64,000 nucleotides of DNA from Stenotrophomonas maltophilia (GCF_004920835.1 NZ_QFHO01000005.1:62001-126000), one strand, 5' to 3'; shown: positions 9,484 to 19,441, numbered from the stretch's first letter. The notes: generated by a model from the sequence alone, not told the origin. Made by a program: numbers and translations.

Positions 9484-10701
9484 TCACGCGCCCCGCGTGG
9501 CGACCGCAGGCGGCACCGCCGCCGCACGCCGCGCCGGCCCGAACACCGCGATCTGGCCCAGCACCCACAGCAGCAGTGCACCCAGCGGCAGGTAGTACAG
9601 CGGCATGCGCGGCAGCTCGTACAGGTTCATCAGCGCCAGGTTGATGGCGTAGGCCGCCAGCATGCCCAGCACGATGCCCAGCGTGGCCAGCAGGAAGTTC
9701 TCGGTCTGGAAGTAGCGCAGGATCTGCCCGCGGGTCGCGCCCAGCGCACGGCGGATGCCGATCTGCTTGCTGCGCTGCTGCACCCAGAAGCTGGCCAGGC
9801 CGATGATGCCCAGCGCGGTTACCACCAGCAGCGAGATGCTGACGGTGATCAGCAGGCCGACCATCGCGCGGTCGTTCTTGAAGAAGTCCTTGCGCTGGTC
9901 TTCATAGGTCAGCTTGTCGCGCATCAGCCGGTTGGGGTCGTTGCGTTCCAGCGCGGCGGCACCGGCATCGAGTACTTCCTTGCGGCGTTCCGGCGAAGTG
10001 CGCAGCACATACGTGCCACCTTCGTCGAAGGTGCGCCGCATGGGCAGCAGCATCGAGTTGGTCCAGTTGTCATTCCAGCCGTTGGGCGTGCTGAGCGTGT
10101 CGACGATGCCGACCACATGCAGCGGCTGCTTGCCCATGTAGTAGGTCTTGCCCAGCGCACTGCCATTGGGTTCCATCTTGGCGGCGGTGGCCTGGGTGAG
10201 GATGACCGGGACTGCGTTCTCCTTTGCGCCGCCCTTGCTGGCGTCTTCGAAGTTCTGGTACTCGTCGGGCAGGAAATCGCGGCCTGCGATCAGGTTGATG
10301 CCCATCGTGGCCAGCCCGTTCTCGGACAGGGTGTACATCGAGGCGTTGGTGGTCGGCCGTTCCTGGTCGATCACACGCGAAATGCTGCTGCTGGAGGAGC
10401 CGTTGCGGAAGGGGACCTGGTTGATGATGGTGACGTTGCTGACGCCGGGAATCGCGCGCAGCGATGCCAGGTCCTCGCGGGTGCGGGCCATGGCGTCGGT
10501 CTGCTTGCCGATGCCGCTGACGCGCAGCATGACCAGTTCGCTCTCGGCGATGCCGCTGGGCATGCTGATCTTCTCCACGCGCTGGCTGACCAGGAACAGC
10601 GCGTTGCAGACGATGGCGCAGGTCAGTGCGACTTCCAGCACGATCAGGGCAGCGGCGGTCTTGTGCCGGCGCAGCGTGCTGAGGATGGGGCGGATGTCCA
10701 T
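9484..10701 (-). CDS. ABC transporter permease, MacB/FtsX type (second)
   Basis: A 405-residue permease with the four-helix FtsX layout: one helix near residues 20-40, a large periplasmic MacB-like domain of about 230 residues, then three helices near the C-terminus. The segment SKQIGIRRALGATRGQI before the last helices is the standard FtsX cytoplasmic motif. ATG 10701 follows the first permease by 20 bases. It is homologous to its partner but divergent, implying a heterodimeric transporter. MacB-type pumps work as mechanotransmission machines on periplasmic substrates. Confidence 0.88.
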   Translation of the reverse strand: MDIRPILSTLRRHKTAAALIVLEVALTCAIVCNALFLVSQRVEKISMPSGIAESELVMLRVSGIGKQTDAMARTREDLASLRAIPGVSNVTIINQVPFRNGSSSSSISRVIDQERPTTNASMYTLSENGLATMGINLIAGRDFLPDEYQNFEDASKGGAKENAVPVILTQATAAKMEPNGSALGKTYYMGKQPLHVVGIVDTLSTPNGWNDNWTNSMLLPMRRTFDEGGTYVLRTSPERRKEVLDAGAAALERNDPNRLMRDKLTYEDQRKDFFKNDRAMVGLLITVSISLLVVTALGIIGLASFWVQQRSKQIGIRRALGATRGQILRYFQTENFLLATLGIVLGMLAAYAINLALMNLYELPRMPLYYLPLGALLLWVLGQIAVFGPARRAAAVPPAVATRGA

Positions 10702-10721
10702 GGGAGTCCTCGTTCGGGTGC

Positions 10722-12020
10722 TTACTGCGACTTGAGCTGGATGGCCGGGGTGACCTGCATGGCGCGCCAGGCGGGCAGGAACCCTGCGGCAAGGCTGGCG
10801 AGCAGGGTCAGGCCCAGCGCGAGCAGCAGCATGTTGCCGTCCAGGTGGGCCAGCTTTGCGTATTCCACCGGTTGCTGGCGCACCGCGAACAGGCCAAGCA
10901 GGGCCAGGCCGATACCCAGCACGCCACCGACCACGCCGACCGCACCGGCTTCCACCAGGCACTGCAGGAAGATCTGGCCACGGCTGGCACCGAGGGCGCG
11001 GCGCACGCCGATCTCTCCACTGCGGCGCAGGAACTTGGCCAGCAGCAGGCCCACCGTGTTGACCAGGCAGACACCCAGGAAGCCCAGCGCCAGCCACAGC
11101 TGCAGGCGCACATCGCTGGGGACTGCGCCATTGAAGTCCAGCCATTCCATCACGGTGCGCAGGCGCACGTTCGGCGGATGCTTGAAGCGGCCGGCCTCGC
11201 GCTGCTGGGTCGAATAGTTCTCCAGGTAGCGGCGGTAGTCGGCGGCCTTGGCCGGGTCCATCTCCACCCAGTACTGCAGCCACGCGCACGGTGCGTTGAG
11301 CGAGTAGCTGTTGCCGTCGGGATTCTCGCCGAAGCAGTTCATGTTGCCGTTGTTGCCCAGCTTCAGGTCGAAGGAGGTGGAGATCGGCAGCAGCAGGTCC
11401 TCGTTCTTGCCGTAGCTGCCCGTGGTCAGGTCGTAGAAGTGCGGCTCCGGACTCCATTCCTTCATCACGCCGACGATGCGGTAGCTCTGACCTTCCATGC
11501 GCAGGTCGCGGCCCACGCTGTTGGCGCCCTGGTACAGCTTGTCATTGAGCGCCTTGGAGATGACCACCACGCGTGCACGGCCTTCATCGTCCTCGCGCGT
11601 CCAGGCGCGGCCGTACTGCATGGGCACCTCGAACATCGGGAAGAAGTCGGCCGAGGTCCAGCGGGTGTCGATGCTGAAGGGCTTGAGAGTGCTGTTGTCC
11701 GGTTCGATGGTACCGCCGCCGCCGCTCATCAGTGCCTGTCGCTCGCCCTTGGCTTCGCGCAGCAGGGCTTCACCGTCGAAGCGGGTCAGCTGGGTTTCCG
11801 GTTCCTCGCCAGCGACATAGGCGCCGGTCGCGGCATCAAGCTGCACATAGAACAGGCGGTCGCTCTTGCCGGGAATCGGGTCGCCGGACAGTACATGGAA
11901 CACAGTCAAAGTGGTCATCGAGGCGCCGATGCCCAGCGCGATGGCAACCACCATCAGCGCGGTCAGTACCTTGTTGCGGCGGAAGCTGCGCACCGCCAGT
12001 CGGGAGTAGTAGGCGAACAT
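10722..12020 (-). CDS. ABC transporter permease, MacB/FtsX type (first)
   Basis: A 432-residue permease starting MFAYYSRLAVRSFRRNK, with an N-terminal helix, a periplasmic domain from about 50 to 290, and three C-terminal helices. GEIGVRRALGASRGQIF is the FtsX-family signature. The periplasmic domain contains two cysteines (NMNCFGENPDGN and NAPCAWLQYW) that could form a disulfide. It starts 10 bases after the ATPase stop. Function is inferred from the family and operon; substrate unknown. Confidence 0.88.
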   Translation of the reverse strand: MFAYYSRLAVRSFRRNKVLTALMVVAIALGIGASMTTLTVFHVLSGDPIPGKSDRLFYVQLDAATGAYVAGEEPETQLTRFDGEALLREAKGERQALMSGGGGTIEPDNSTLKPFSIDTRWTSADFFPMFEVPMQYGRAWTREDDEGRARVVVISKALNDKLYQGANSVGRDLRMEGQSYRIVGVMKEWSPEPHFYDLTTGSYGKNEDLLLPISTSFDLKLGNNGNMNCFGENPDGNSYSLNAPCAWLQYWVEMDPAKAADYRRYLENYSTQQREAGRFKHPPNVRLRTVMEWLDFNGAVPSDVRLQLWLALGFLGVCLVNTVGLLLAKFLRRSGEIGVRRALGASRGQIFLQCLVEAGAVGVVGGVLGIGLALLGLFAVRQQPVEYAKLAHLDGNMLLLALGLTLLASLAAGFLPAWRAMQVTPAIQLKSQ

Positions 12021-12030
12021 GGTCGGGCCC

Positions 12031-12756
12031 TCACTCGTTGACGGCGACGATGTGACGCGGCGGGGTGGCCAGCACCGGCTCGCGCACCAGGTCGGTCACC
12101 TGGCCATCGACGATGTGCACGTTGCGCTGCGCGCGGGCGGCCAGTTCCGGATCATGGGTGACCATCACGATGGTGGTGCCAGCGGCGTTGATCTCTTCCA
12201 GCAGTTCCATCACGCCGCGGGCCATCTGCGTGTCCAGGTTGCCGGTCGGTTCGTCGGCCAGCAACAGGCGCGGGCTGCCGGCCAGGGCGCGTGCGATGGC
12301 CGCGCGCTGCTGCTGGCCGCCCGACAGTTCATTCGGATAGTGCTTCATGCGCGAGCCGAGGCCGACCTGGCTCAGCGCCTTCTCGATACGTTCGCGGCGC
12401 TCGTTGGCGCTCATCTTCCGATAGCGCAGCGGCACGTCGACGTTGTCGAACAGGTTCAGGTCGGGGATCAGGTTGAAGCCCTGGAAGATGAAGCCGATCT
12501 TCTGGTTGCGCAGGCGGCTGCGCGCATCGTCGCCGAGCTTGCTCACGTCCTGGCCGTCGAGCATGTAGGTGCCGCTGGTGAAGGTTTCCAGCAGACCGGC
12601 GATGTTGAGGAAGGTGGTCTTGCCGGAGCCGGACGGGCCGGTGACAGCGACGAACTCGCCTTCCTTGACCTGCAGTTCCAGCGAGCGCAACGCATGGGTT
12701 TCCACCTGTTCGGTGCGGAAGACCTTGGCGACCGAACGCATTTCGAGCATGTACAT
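12031..12756 (-). CDS. ABC transporter ATP-binding protein, MacB/LolD type
   Basis: A 241-residue ATPase with Walker A GPSGSGKTT, Q-loop FQGFNLIP, signature LSGGQQQR, Walker B LLLADEPTGNLD and switch VTHD. The NLIPDLNLFDNV stretch and the PTGNLD motif place it in the MacB/LolD/FtsE subfamily that pairs with FtsX-like permeases. It is a separate polypeptide here, whereas E. coli MacB fuses ATPase and permease. It probably energises the two permeases immediately downstream. Confidence 0.93.
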   Translation of the reverse strand: MYMLEMRSVAKVFRTEQVETHALRSLELQVKEGEFVAVTGPSGSGKTTFLNIAGLLETFTSGTYMLDGQDVSKLGDDARSRLRNQKIGFIFQGFNLIPDLNLFDNVDVPLRYRKMSANERRERIEKALSQVGLGSRMKHYPNELSGGQQQRAAIARALAGSPRLLLADEPTGNLDTQMARGVMELLEEINAAGTTIVMVTHDPELAARAQRNVHIVDGQVTDLVREPVLATPPRHIVAVNE

Positions 12757-12791
12757 GGGGTGTCCTCTCTCCAGGATTCAGGTATCAGGTA

Positions 12792-14069
12792 TCAGTTGAC
12801 GGAGACGCGTTCGGCGTCCTTGAACAGGTCGCTGCCGGAGACCACGATGCGGTCCCCCGGCTGCACACCCGACTTGATTTCCACTTCGCCCAGGCTGCTG
12901 ACGCCCAGCTCCACCGGGCGGCGCACCGCGGTGCGGCCATCCATCACGTAGGCGATGCCGTTGCCCTGTTCGACGAACGGGCCGCGCTCGACCTTCAGCA
13001 CGTCCTTGCGGGTATCGAGCAGCACGCGCACCGACATCCGCTGGCTCTGGCGCAGGCCTTCCGGCTGCGCGCTGGCGAAGCGCACGCGGGCGTTGACCTC
13101 GCCGTTGACCACTTCCGGCGACACCGCACTGATCTCGCCCGGGAACGGCTTGCCGTTGCCGCCGGTCAGCTGCGCCGGCATGCCGATCGCCAGGTCGCGC
13201 GCGAAGCTCTCCGGCACCTTGATCTCGACTTCGAACTTGGACAGGTCAACCACGCCCAGCACCGGCGCGTTGGCGGCCAGGTTGGTGGACTGGATGGCCT
13301 GCACTTGGCCGACCTGGCCGTCGAACGGTGCGCGCAGGGTCAGCGCGTCGACCTGGCGCTGCACCTCGGCCACCACCGCCTTCTGGCGATCGGCCAGCAG
13401 ACGCTTGTTGCGGGCATCCAGGTCCGCGCCCTGGCTCTGCAGGCGGGCATCGATGGTGGCGTTGGCCAGGGTGATGTCGGCTTTCTTCAGCGAGTCCTTG
13501 GCCTTGGCCAGGTCGATCTGCGGCACCGCGCCGCCGTCATAGCCGCGCTGGTAGCGCTGCAGGTCACGGTCGGCGGCCTGCCGTTCGATGGTGGCCTGAT
13601 CGGTTTCCTTGCGCGACTTGGCGCGGGCCAGGGTGGCGTCCAGTGCGGCCCGGCTCGATTCAGCCTCCAGGCCGGCCAGGGTGGCCTGTTCCTGGGCCAG
13701 CTTGCTGCGCAGTTCCGGGCTGTCGATGACCGCCAGTTCCTGTCCCTTCTTGACCACGTCGCCGGCGACCACCTTCAGGTCCACCGTACCGGCCGAGATG
13801 GCATACAGAATCGGGCTGTTGGCAGCGATCACGCGGCCGTCGGCAGCAATGTCGCGGACCAGGTCGCCGCGCTTCACTTCGGCGATGCGCACGCGGCTGC
13901 TGTCGAAGGAGCGGCTGGCATTGGACCAGGCATGTACCGCCCAGCCAATGCCGGCCAGCAGTGCGATGGCGGCAAGCGCCGGCCAGCGGTAGCGCTGCCA
14001 GGAGGCGCGGGTGGTGCCTGCCGGGGCGGAGGAAACGATCTGGTCCTGTGCGGAGGTGTCGCGGATCAT
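12792..14069 (-). CDS. Periplasmic adaptor (HlyD/MacA-type membrane-fusion protein)
   Basis: A 425-residue adaptor anchored by one N-terminal helix (about 28-46). A lipoyl half-motif (AGDVVKKGQELAVIDSPE), a long coiled-coil hairpin (about 115-215), the second lipoyl half (LRAPFDGQVGQVQAI) and beta-barrel domains follow. It would link the permeases to an outer-membrane channel such as a TolC-like protein, which is not encoded here. ATG 14069 starts at MIRDTSAQDQ; the frame stays open further upstream, but that stretch holds the sigma-54 promoter. First gene of the seven-gene operon. Confidence 0.88.
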   Translation of the reverse strand: MIRDTSAQDQIVSSAPAGTTRASWQRYRWPALAAIALLAGIGWAVHAWSNASRSFDSSRVRIAEVKRGDLVRDIAADGRVIAANSPILYAISAGTVDLKVVAGDVVKKGQELAVIDSPELRSKLAQEQATLAGLEAESSRAALDATLARAKSRKETDQATIERQAADRDLQRYQRGYDGGAVPQIDLAKAKDSLKKADITLANATIDARLQSQGADLDARNKRLLADRQKAVVAEVQRQVDALTLRAPFDGQVGQVQAIQSTNLAANAPVLGVVDLSKFEVEIKVPESFARDLAIGMPAQLTGGNGKPFPGEISAVSPEVVNGEVNARVRFASAQPEGLRQSQRMSVRVLLDTRKDVLKVERGPFVEQGNGIAYVMDGRTAVRRPVELGVSSLGEVEIKSGVQPGDRIVVSGSDLFKDAERVSVN

Positions 14070-14110
14070 CGATGCGTGCCTGTCGGTGGTGCCTGGGTGG
14101 TACCCGATAC

Positions 14111-14128
14111 AAGCACGATGCATGCCAA
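14111..14128 (-). promoter_or_regulatory. Sigma-54 (-24/-12) promoter of the ABC/two-component operon
   Basis: On the minus strand the sequence reads TTGGCATGCATCGTGCTT. GG and GC are separated by exactly 10 bases, and it departs from TGGCAC-N5-TTGCW at two positions. The expected start near 14101 leaves a leader of about 32 bases before the adaptor ATG at 14069. The operon encodes its own sigma-54 activator, and half-site palindromes lie 50-100 bases upstream, as expected for enhancer-dependent promoters. Confidence 0.75.
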
Positions 14129-14168
14129 CTTTATTTCCTTTCAGTTCAATGATTTGGATGGGTGCGAA

Positions 14169-14221
14169 AAGTGTCCGTGTGTCCGCGGACACCTTTCCGG
14201 ACACTTTCATTAAGCGGACAG
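14169..14221. promoter_or_regulatory. Cluster of GTGTCCG half-sites, probable enhancer for the sigma-54 regulator
   Basis: A perfect 14-bp palindrome GTGTCCGCGGACAC occupies 14179-14192. It is nested between AAGTGTCCG (14169-14177) and CGGACACTT (14198-14206), which form a second inverted pair, and another GCGGACAG follows at 14214-14221. The centre lies about 85 bases upstream of the predicted sigma-54 start. Assignment to the response regulator encoded in the same operon is inference. The sites also lie 60-110 bases upstream of glmS, so they could affect it. Confidence 0.7.
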
Positions 14222-14281
14222 GAGGGCGACGCCGGACGCGCAGGCTAGAATGCGCCGATCGTCTTCAAGGAAACGCCTGAC

Positions 14282-16120
<1,839 letters not shown>

Positions 16121-16150
16121 CCCCGCCGGATCCATTGGATACTGCATGCG

Positions 16151-16179
16151 AAGGGGCCCCACGTGGGCCCCTTTCGTTT
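16151..16179 (+). terminator. Intrinsic terminator after glmS
   Basis: AAGGGGCCC (16151-16159) pairs with GGGCCCCTT (16165-16173) around loop CACGT, followed by TCGTTT. It lies 30 bases after the glmS stop. Confidence 0.85.
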
Positions 16180-16566
16180 GCGCCGGTAACCGTGGCAAGT
16201 GGGACAGCCGCCGGGTGTTCTGTCCGCTGTCGGCAGCCGGCAATCAATCTTTAATGCGCGACATCGCCTGTATTCAGCGGCGGTTTCAGCCACGGTGCCA
16301 TTCTCTGGATCGTCAGTTGGTTCCCACGACGAACTGTCCTATCGATGCCGGTAGTGACCGATGGTCGCAGTCGTAGAATCACTTTGACCGAGGGTCGGGT
16401 TGAGCCGTTGAGCCCACCTCGTTCGCGTTGCAGCACGACGTCTGCCGATTCATTCCAAGCGGCAGGCGGGTGCGCCAGACGTGCGCTGAAAGGTCTGTTC
16501 CCGGGGAGGGGGCGTATCGGAAGAGCACACTTTTTTGACTTCAGTGACCTGCACCAGGAAACAAGA
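16180..16566. other. 387-base stretch without a recognised gene
   Basis: Between the glmS terminator and the CBS-domain gene I see no protein frame with a ribosome site or recognisable product. TAGAAT near 16373 could be a -10 element, giving a leader of about 185 bases. The final 30 bases contain a T-run and the AGGAAAC ribosome site of the next gene. A small RNA or structured leader is possible but unsupported. Confidence 0.4.
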
Positions 16567-16998
16567 ATGAACGTCCGCGAACTCCTGCAATCCAAGAAAG
16601 AAGCTGTCATCACCATCGACGCCGAAGACACCATCGGTGCCGCCGCCCACAAGATGAGCGCGAACAGGATCGCTGCGCTGGTGGTGATGAAGGACGATGC
16701 CCCGGTTGGCATCATTTCCGAAAAGGACATCGTGCGTACCCTGGCCGACGACGGCCCGCAGGCCGGCCGCCGGGTGATTTCCAGCCTGCCGTCCACTGGC
16801 CTGGAAGGTATTGCGCCGGAAGCGACCCTGAAGCAGGCCATGTCGTTGATGACGTACTCGCGGCGCCGTCATCTGATGGTCACCGAAGGCACGCTCCTGG
16901 TGGGCATCCTCAGCCTGGGCGACATCGTGAAGAACCTGCTGGGCGAGCTGGAGCTGGAAAAGGCCGTGCTGCAGGACATCTACATGGCGGCCCACTGA
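16567..16998 (+). CDS. CBS-domain protein
   Basis: A 143-residue protein made of two CBS domains and little else. The first runs from VRELLQSKKEAVITIDAEDT to about residue 65 and contains GIISEKDIVR; the second contains MTYSRRRHLMV and LVGILSLGDIVKNLL. Such pairs bind adenine nucleotides and act as energy sensors, but no catalytic domain or obvious partner is adjacent. ATG 16567 has AGGAAAC at a good distance. A clean terminator follows. Confidence 0.9.
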   Translation: MNVRELLQSKKEAVITIDAEDTIGAAAHKMSANRIAALVVMKDDAPVGIISEKDIVRTLADDGPQAGRRVISSLPSTGLEGIAPEATLKQAMSLMTYSRRRHLMVTEGTLLVGILSLGDIVKNLLGELELEKAVLQDIYMAAH

Positions 16999-17019
16999 GG
17001 ACTCCATTGTCGGAACGAG

Positions 17020-17050
17020 AGAAGCCGGGCATTGCCCGGCTTCTTCGTTC
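17020..17050 (+). terminator. Intrinsic terminator after the CBS-domain gene
   Basis: AGAAGCCGGGC (17020-17030) pairs with GCCCGGCTTCT (17034-17044) around loop ATT, followed by TCGTTC. It also stands between this gene and the convergent VOC gene. Confidence 0.85.
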
Positions 17051-17065
17051 ACGGCTTCGGTGAAA

Positions 17066-17494
17066 TCAGAAAGTGACCTTCACCGAGTCGGCGCTGTAGT
17101 TCGCCGGGCCGTGGTAGACCACTTCGATGTTGTTGCCATCCGGATCAATCACGAACGCGCCGTAGTAACCGGGGTGGTAGGGGCGCTCGCCGGGTGCGCC
17201 GTTGTCCTTGCCTCCGGCAGCGATGGCCGCAGTGTGGAAGGCATCGACGGTGGCGCTGTCGCGGGCCTGGAACGCCAGGTGGTGGCGGCCGGTCAGCTGG
17301 CCGGCGGCGGCTTCGCTGCTGGCGCTGGAAATGAACAGCTCGTCGGCCCAGAAGTAATCATCGCCTTCGCCGGCGATCGGGATGCCGATCGTATCGAACA
17401 CCGCCTGGTAGAAACGCCGGCTGGCGGCCAGGTCGCGTACGACCAGCTGGATGTGGTCGATCAGTCGCCCGCGGTGCAGTTCCATCGTTTCCAT
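17066..17494 (-). CDS. VOC superfamily protein (glyoxalase/bleomycin-resistance fold)
   Basis: A 142-residue protein with two beta-alpha-beta-beta-beta modules: LIDHIQLVVRDLAASRRFYQ at the start and GAFVIDPDGNNIEVVYHGP near the end, where the final Glu is a standard metal ligand. HHLAFQARD in the middle supplies a probable His ligand. Substrate cannot be predicted. METMELHRG is chosen as start because upstream codons run into an inverted repeat. A second VOC gene lies upstream on the same strand. Confidence 0.8.
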   Translation of the reverse strand: METMELHRGRLIDHIQLVVRDLAASRRFYQAVFDTIGIPIAGEGDDYFWADELFISSASSEAAAGQLTGRHHLAFQARDSATVDAFHTAAIAAGGKDNGAPGERPYHPGYYGAFVIDPDGNNIEVVYHGPANYSADSVKVTF

Positions 17495-17508
17495 ACCAAC
17501 CTCGCAAA

Positions 17509-17583
17509 AAAAGGGGACGGAGGGGATCAGGTCGCTTCCGGCCAATAGTGCCAGAAACGACTTGATCCCCTCCGTCCCCTTTT
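17509..17583. repeat. Long imperfect inverted repeat between the two VOC genes
   Basis: Arms containing GGGGACGGAGGGGATCA (left) and TGATCCCCTCCGTCCCC (right) flank about 24 bases, and the pairing extends into GTCG/CGAC with one mismatch. A-run and T-run ends make it look like a bidirectional terminator. The sequence differs from the GTAG palindromes, so it is a separate repeat type. Confidence 0.75.
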
Positions 17584-17587
17584 GGGG

Positions 17588-18103
17588 TCAGTTGGAGATG
17601 ATCTCGACCCAGTAGCCGTCCGGGTCCTTGATGAAGGCCAGGTTCTTCATGCGGCCGTCGGTGAGGCGCTTCTGGAAGGTCACGCCCAGGTCCTCGAAGC
17701 GCTGGCAGGCGGCCTCGATATCCGGCACTGACACGCAGATGTGGCCGAAGCCGCGCGGGTCGCTGTTGCCGTCGTGGTAGACCGCGCCGTCCTGGCTCTC
17801 GGTGCCGTGGTTGTGGGTCAGCTCCAGCACGCCCGGCAGGCCGGCCATCCACACGCGACGGGCGTCGTCATCCTCGGGTACCACGGCGCCGGCCGGTACG
17901 TAGGCCAGGAAGTACAGGCTGAACTGGGCTTCGGCGAAGTCGCGCTTGTCGATCAGCTGGTAGCCGAGCACGCGGGTGTAGAAGTCCAGCGAGGCGGTGA
18001 TGTCCTTCACCCGCAGCATGGTGTGGTTGAACACGAAGCCGGTGGTTTCGGCCGGAGCCTGGGCGGCGACGCCGGGGACATCGCGCAGGGCGGGAATGGT
18101 CAT
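17588..18103 (-). CDS. gloA: Lactoylglutathione lyase (glyoxalase I), long eukaryote-like form
   Basis: Converts the methylglyoxal-glutathione adduct to S-lactoylglutathione. The protein is 171 residues rather than about 135, with an N-terminal extension and internal loops as in human, yeast and Pseudomonas long-form enzymes. Matching blocks include NHTMLRVKD, SLDFYTRVLGYQLI, FSLYFLAY, LELTHNHGTE, NSDPRGFGHI and FIKDPDGYWVEI. The first metal ligand is His in NHTML (as in yeast), joined by Glu in LELTHN, His in FGHI and Glu in WVEI. By family knowledge this long form is usually zinc-activated. Confidence 0.92.
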   Translation of the reverse strand: MTIPALRDVPGVAAQAPAETTGFVFNHTMLRVKDITASLDFYTRVLGYQLIDKRDFAEAQFSLYFLAYVPAGAVVPEDDDARRVWMAGLPGVLELTHNHGTESQDGAVYHDGNSDPRGFGHICVSVPDIEAACQRFEDLGVTFQKRLTDGRMKNLAFIKDPDGYWVEIISN

Positions 18104-18228
18104 GGGGGAGGTCCTTCAGACAGGGCCGTTGCCGGCCGGATAGCTTCATTCTACCGGCCAGCACCTGACGGCACCGCGACGTACAATGGCTGGATCGCAC
18201 CGTTCCGTCCTGATGACCATTGCCCGCC

Positions 18229-19341
18229 ATGTCGCAGCGTGAATGGGTGGCCGCCGCCATCCGCAAGATCGAAGCCGATTTCAACCGTTCCGCCGATACC
18301 CACCTGATCCCGTTGGCGCTGCCCGGGTTCGAGGGCATCGATGTGTACCTGAAGGATGAATCGAGCCATCCCACCGGCAGCCTCAAGCACCGGCTGGCCC
18401 GCTCGCTGTTCCTGTATGCGTTGACCAACGGCTGGTTGCGCGAGGGGCGGCCGGTGATCGAGGCATCCAGCGGTTCGACCGCGGTGTCCGAAGCCTATTT
18501 CGCGCGTCTGCTGGGCCTGCCGTTCATCGCGGTGATTCCGGCCACGACCTCGCCGGAAAAGATCGCAGCGATCGAGTTCCATGGTGGCCGCTGCCACCTG
18601 GTCGAGCGCGCCTGCGATCTCAACTGTGATTCGGAGAAGCTGGCCCGCGAGACCGGCGGCCACTTCATGGATCAGTTCACCTACGCCGAGCGTGCCACCG
18701 ACTGGCGCGCCAACAACAACATCGCCGAATCCATCTTCAAGCAGATGGCCGAAGAGCCCAGCCCGGTTCCGGAATGGATCGTGTGCAGCCCCGGTACCGG
18801 CGGTACCGCGGCCACGCTGGGCCGCTATGTCAGCTACCGCCGGCATGACACCCGCATCCTCTGCGCGGACCCGGAAGTGTCGGTGTTCTTCGATGGCTAT
18901 CAGGCTGCCGTGGCCGGCCAGCAGGACTGGCGCGGCCTGACCTGCAGCGGCGGTTCGCGCGTGGAAGGTATCGGCCGGCCGCGGGTGGAACCGAGCTTCA
19001 TTCCGACCAGTGTGGATGCGATGGTGAAGGTGCCCGATGCACTGAGCCTGGCCGCGATGCGCCATGTCAGCCGCCAGCTCGGCCGACGCGTGGGTGGCTC
19101 CACCGGTACCAATTTCATCGGCGTGCTGCAGGCTGCGCAGTGGATGCGCGAGGCCGGCCACCAGGGCAGCATCGTCAGCATCCTGTGCGACAGCGGTGAG
19201 CGCTACGCGCAGAGCTACTACGACCCGGCGTGGTATGCACGGCAGGGTATCGATGTGCAGGGGGCCGACGCGCAGCTGGCTGCTGCGGTAGCCGGGCAGG
19301 GCCTGCCGCAACTGCCGTGGTGCAGCCTGGAAGCGCTGTAG
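18229..19341 (+). CDS. PLP-dependent cysteine-synthase-fold enzyme (possibly L-cysteine desulfhydrase, Cds1-like)
   Basis: A 370-residue fold-type II PLP enzyme. [10 protein letters not shown] near residue 50 carries the probable PLP lysine, [18 protein letters not shown] is the substrate-binding loop and [13 protein letters not shown] grips the PLP phosphate. It is longer and more divergent than CysK or CysM, with a C-terminal extension after [12 protein letters not shown]. This matches the Cds1-type group known to release sulfide from cysteine, but activity is inferred. ATG 18229 is used rather than the TTG at 18220. The TAG stop overlaps the GTAG head of a repeat. Confidence 0.75.
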   Translation: MSQREWVAAAIRKIEADFNRSADTHLIPLALPGFEGIDVYLKDESSHPTGSLKHRLARSLFLYALTNGWLREGRPVIEASSGSTAVSEAYFARLLGLPFIAVIPATTSPEKIAAIEFHGGRCHLVERACDLNCDSEKLARETGGHFMDQFTYAERATDWRANNNIAESIFKQMAEEPSPVPEWIVCSPGTGGTAATLGRYVSYRRHDTRILCADPEVSVFFDGYQAAVAGQQDWRGLTCSGGSRVEGIGRPRVEPSFIPTSVDAMVKVPDALSLAAMRHVSRQLGRRVGGSTGTNFIGVLQAAQWMREAGHQGSIVSILCDSGERYAQSYYDPAWYARQGIDVQGADAQLAAAVAGQGLPQLPWCSLEAL

Positions 19342-19420
19342 CCGGCCGGCATTCCGCCGGGCATGGCCCGGCGCTACCGATCGTGCTGGGAGGGTAGCGC
19401 CGGGCCATGCCCGGCGAGCG
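19338..19420. repeat. Three GTAG-headed palindromes
   Basis: GTAG at 19338, an opposite-strand copy ending CTAC at 19377, and a third GTAG at 19394 share the core GCCGGGCATGGCCCGGC or its complement. The first overlaps the stop codon of the PLP enzyme gene. Typical SMAG/REP elements. Confidence 0.85.
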
Positions 19421-19441
19421 CAGCGGTGTGTCGCACCCCGA

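Noticed and set aside
12765..12800. Short tandem repeat GGTATCA-GGTATCA before the ABC ATPase gene
   Set aside because: Only two copies in a 35-base intergenic gap of an operon; likely chance or a minor duplication.
19338..19420. Possible CRISPR array
   Set aside because: Spacing and orientation are irregular and the units are palindromes with GTAG heads; no cas genes are present.
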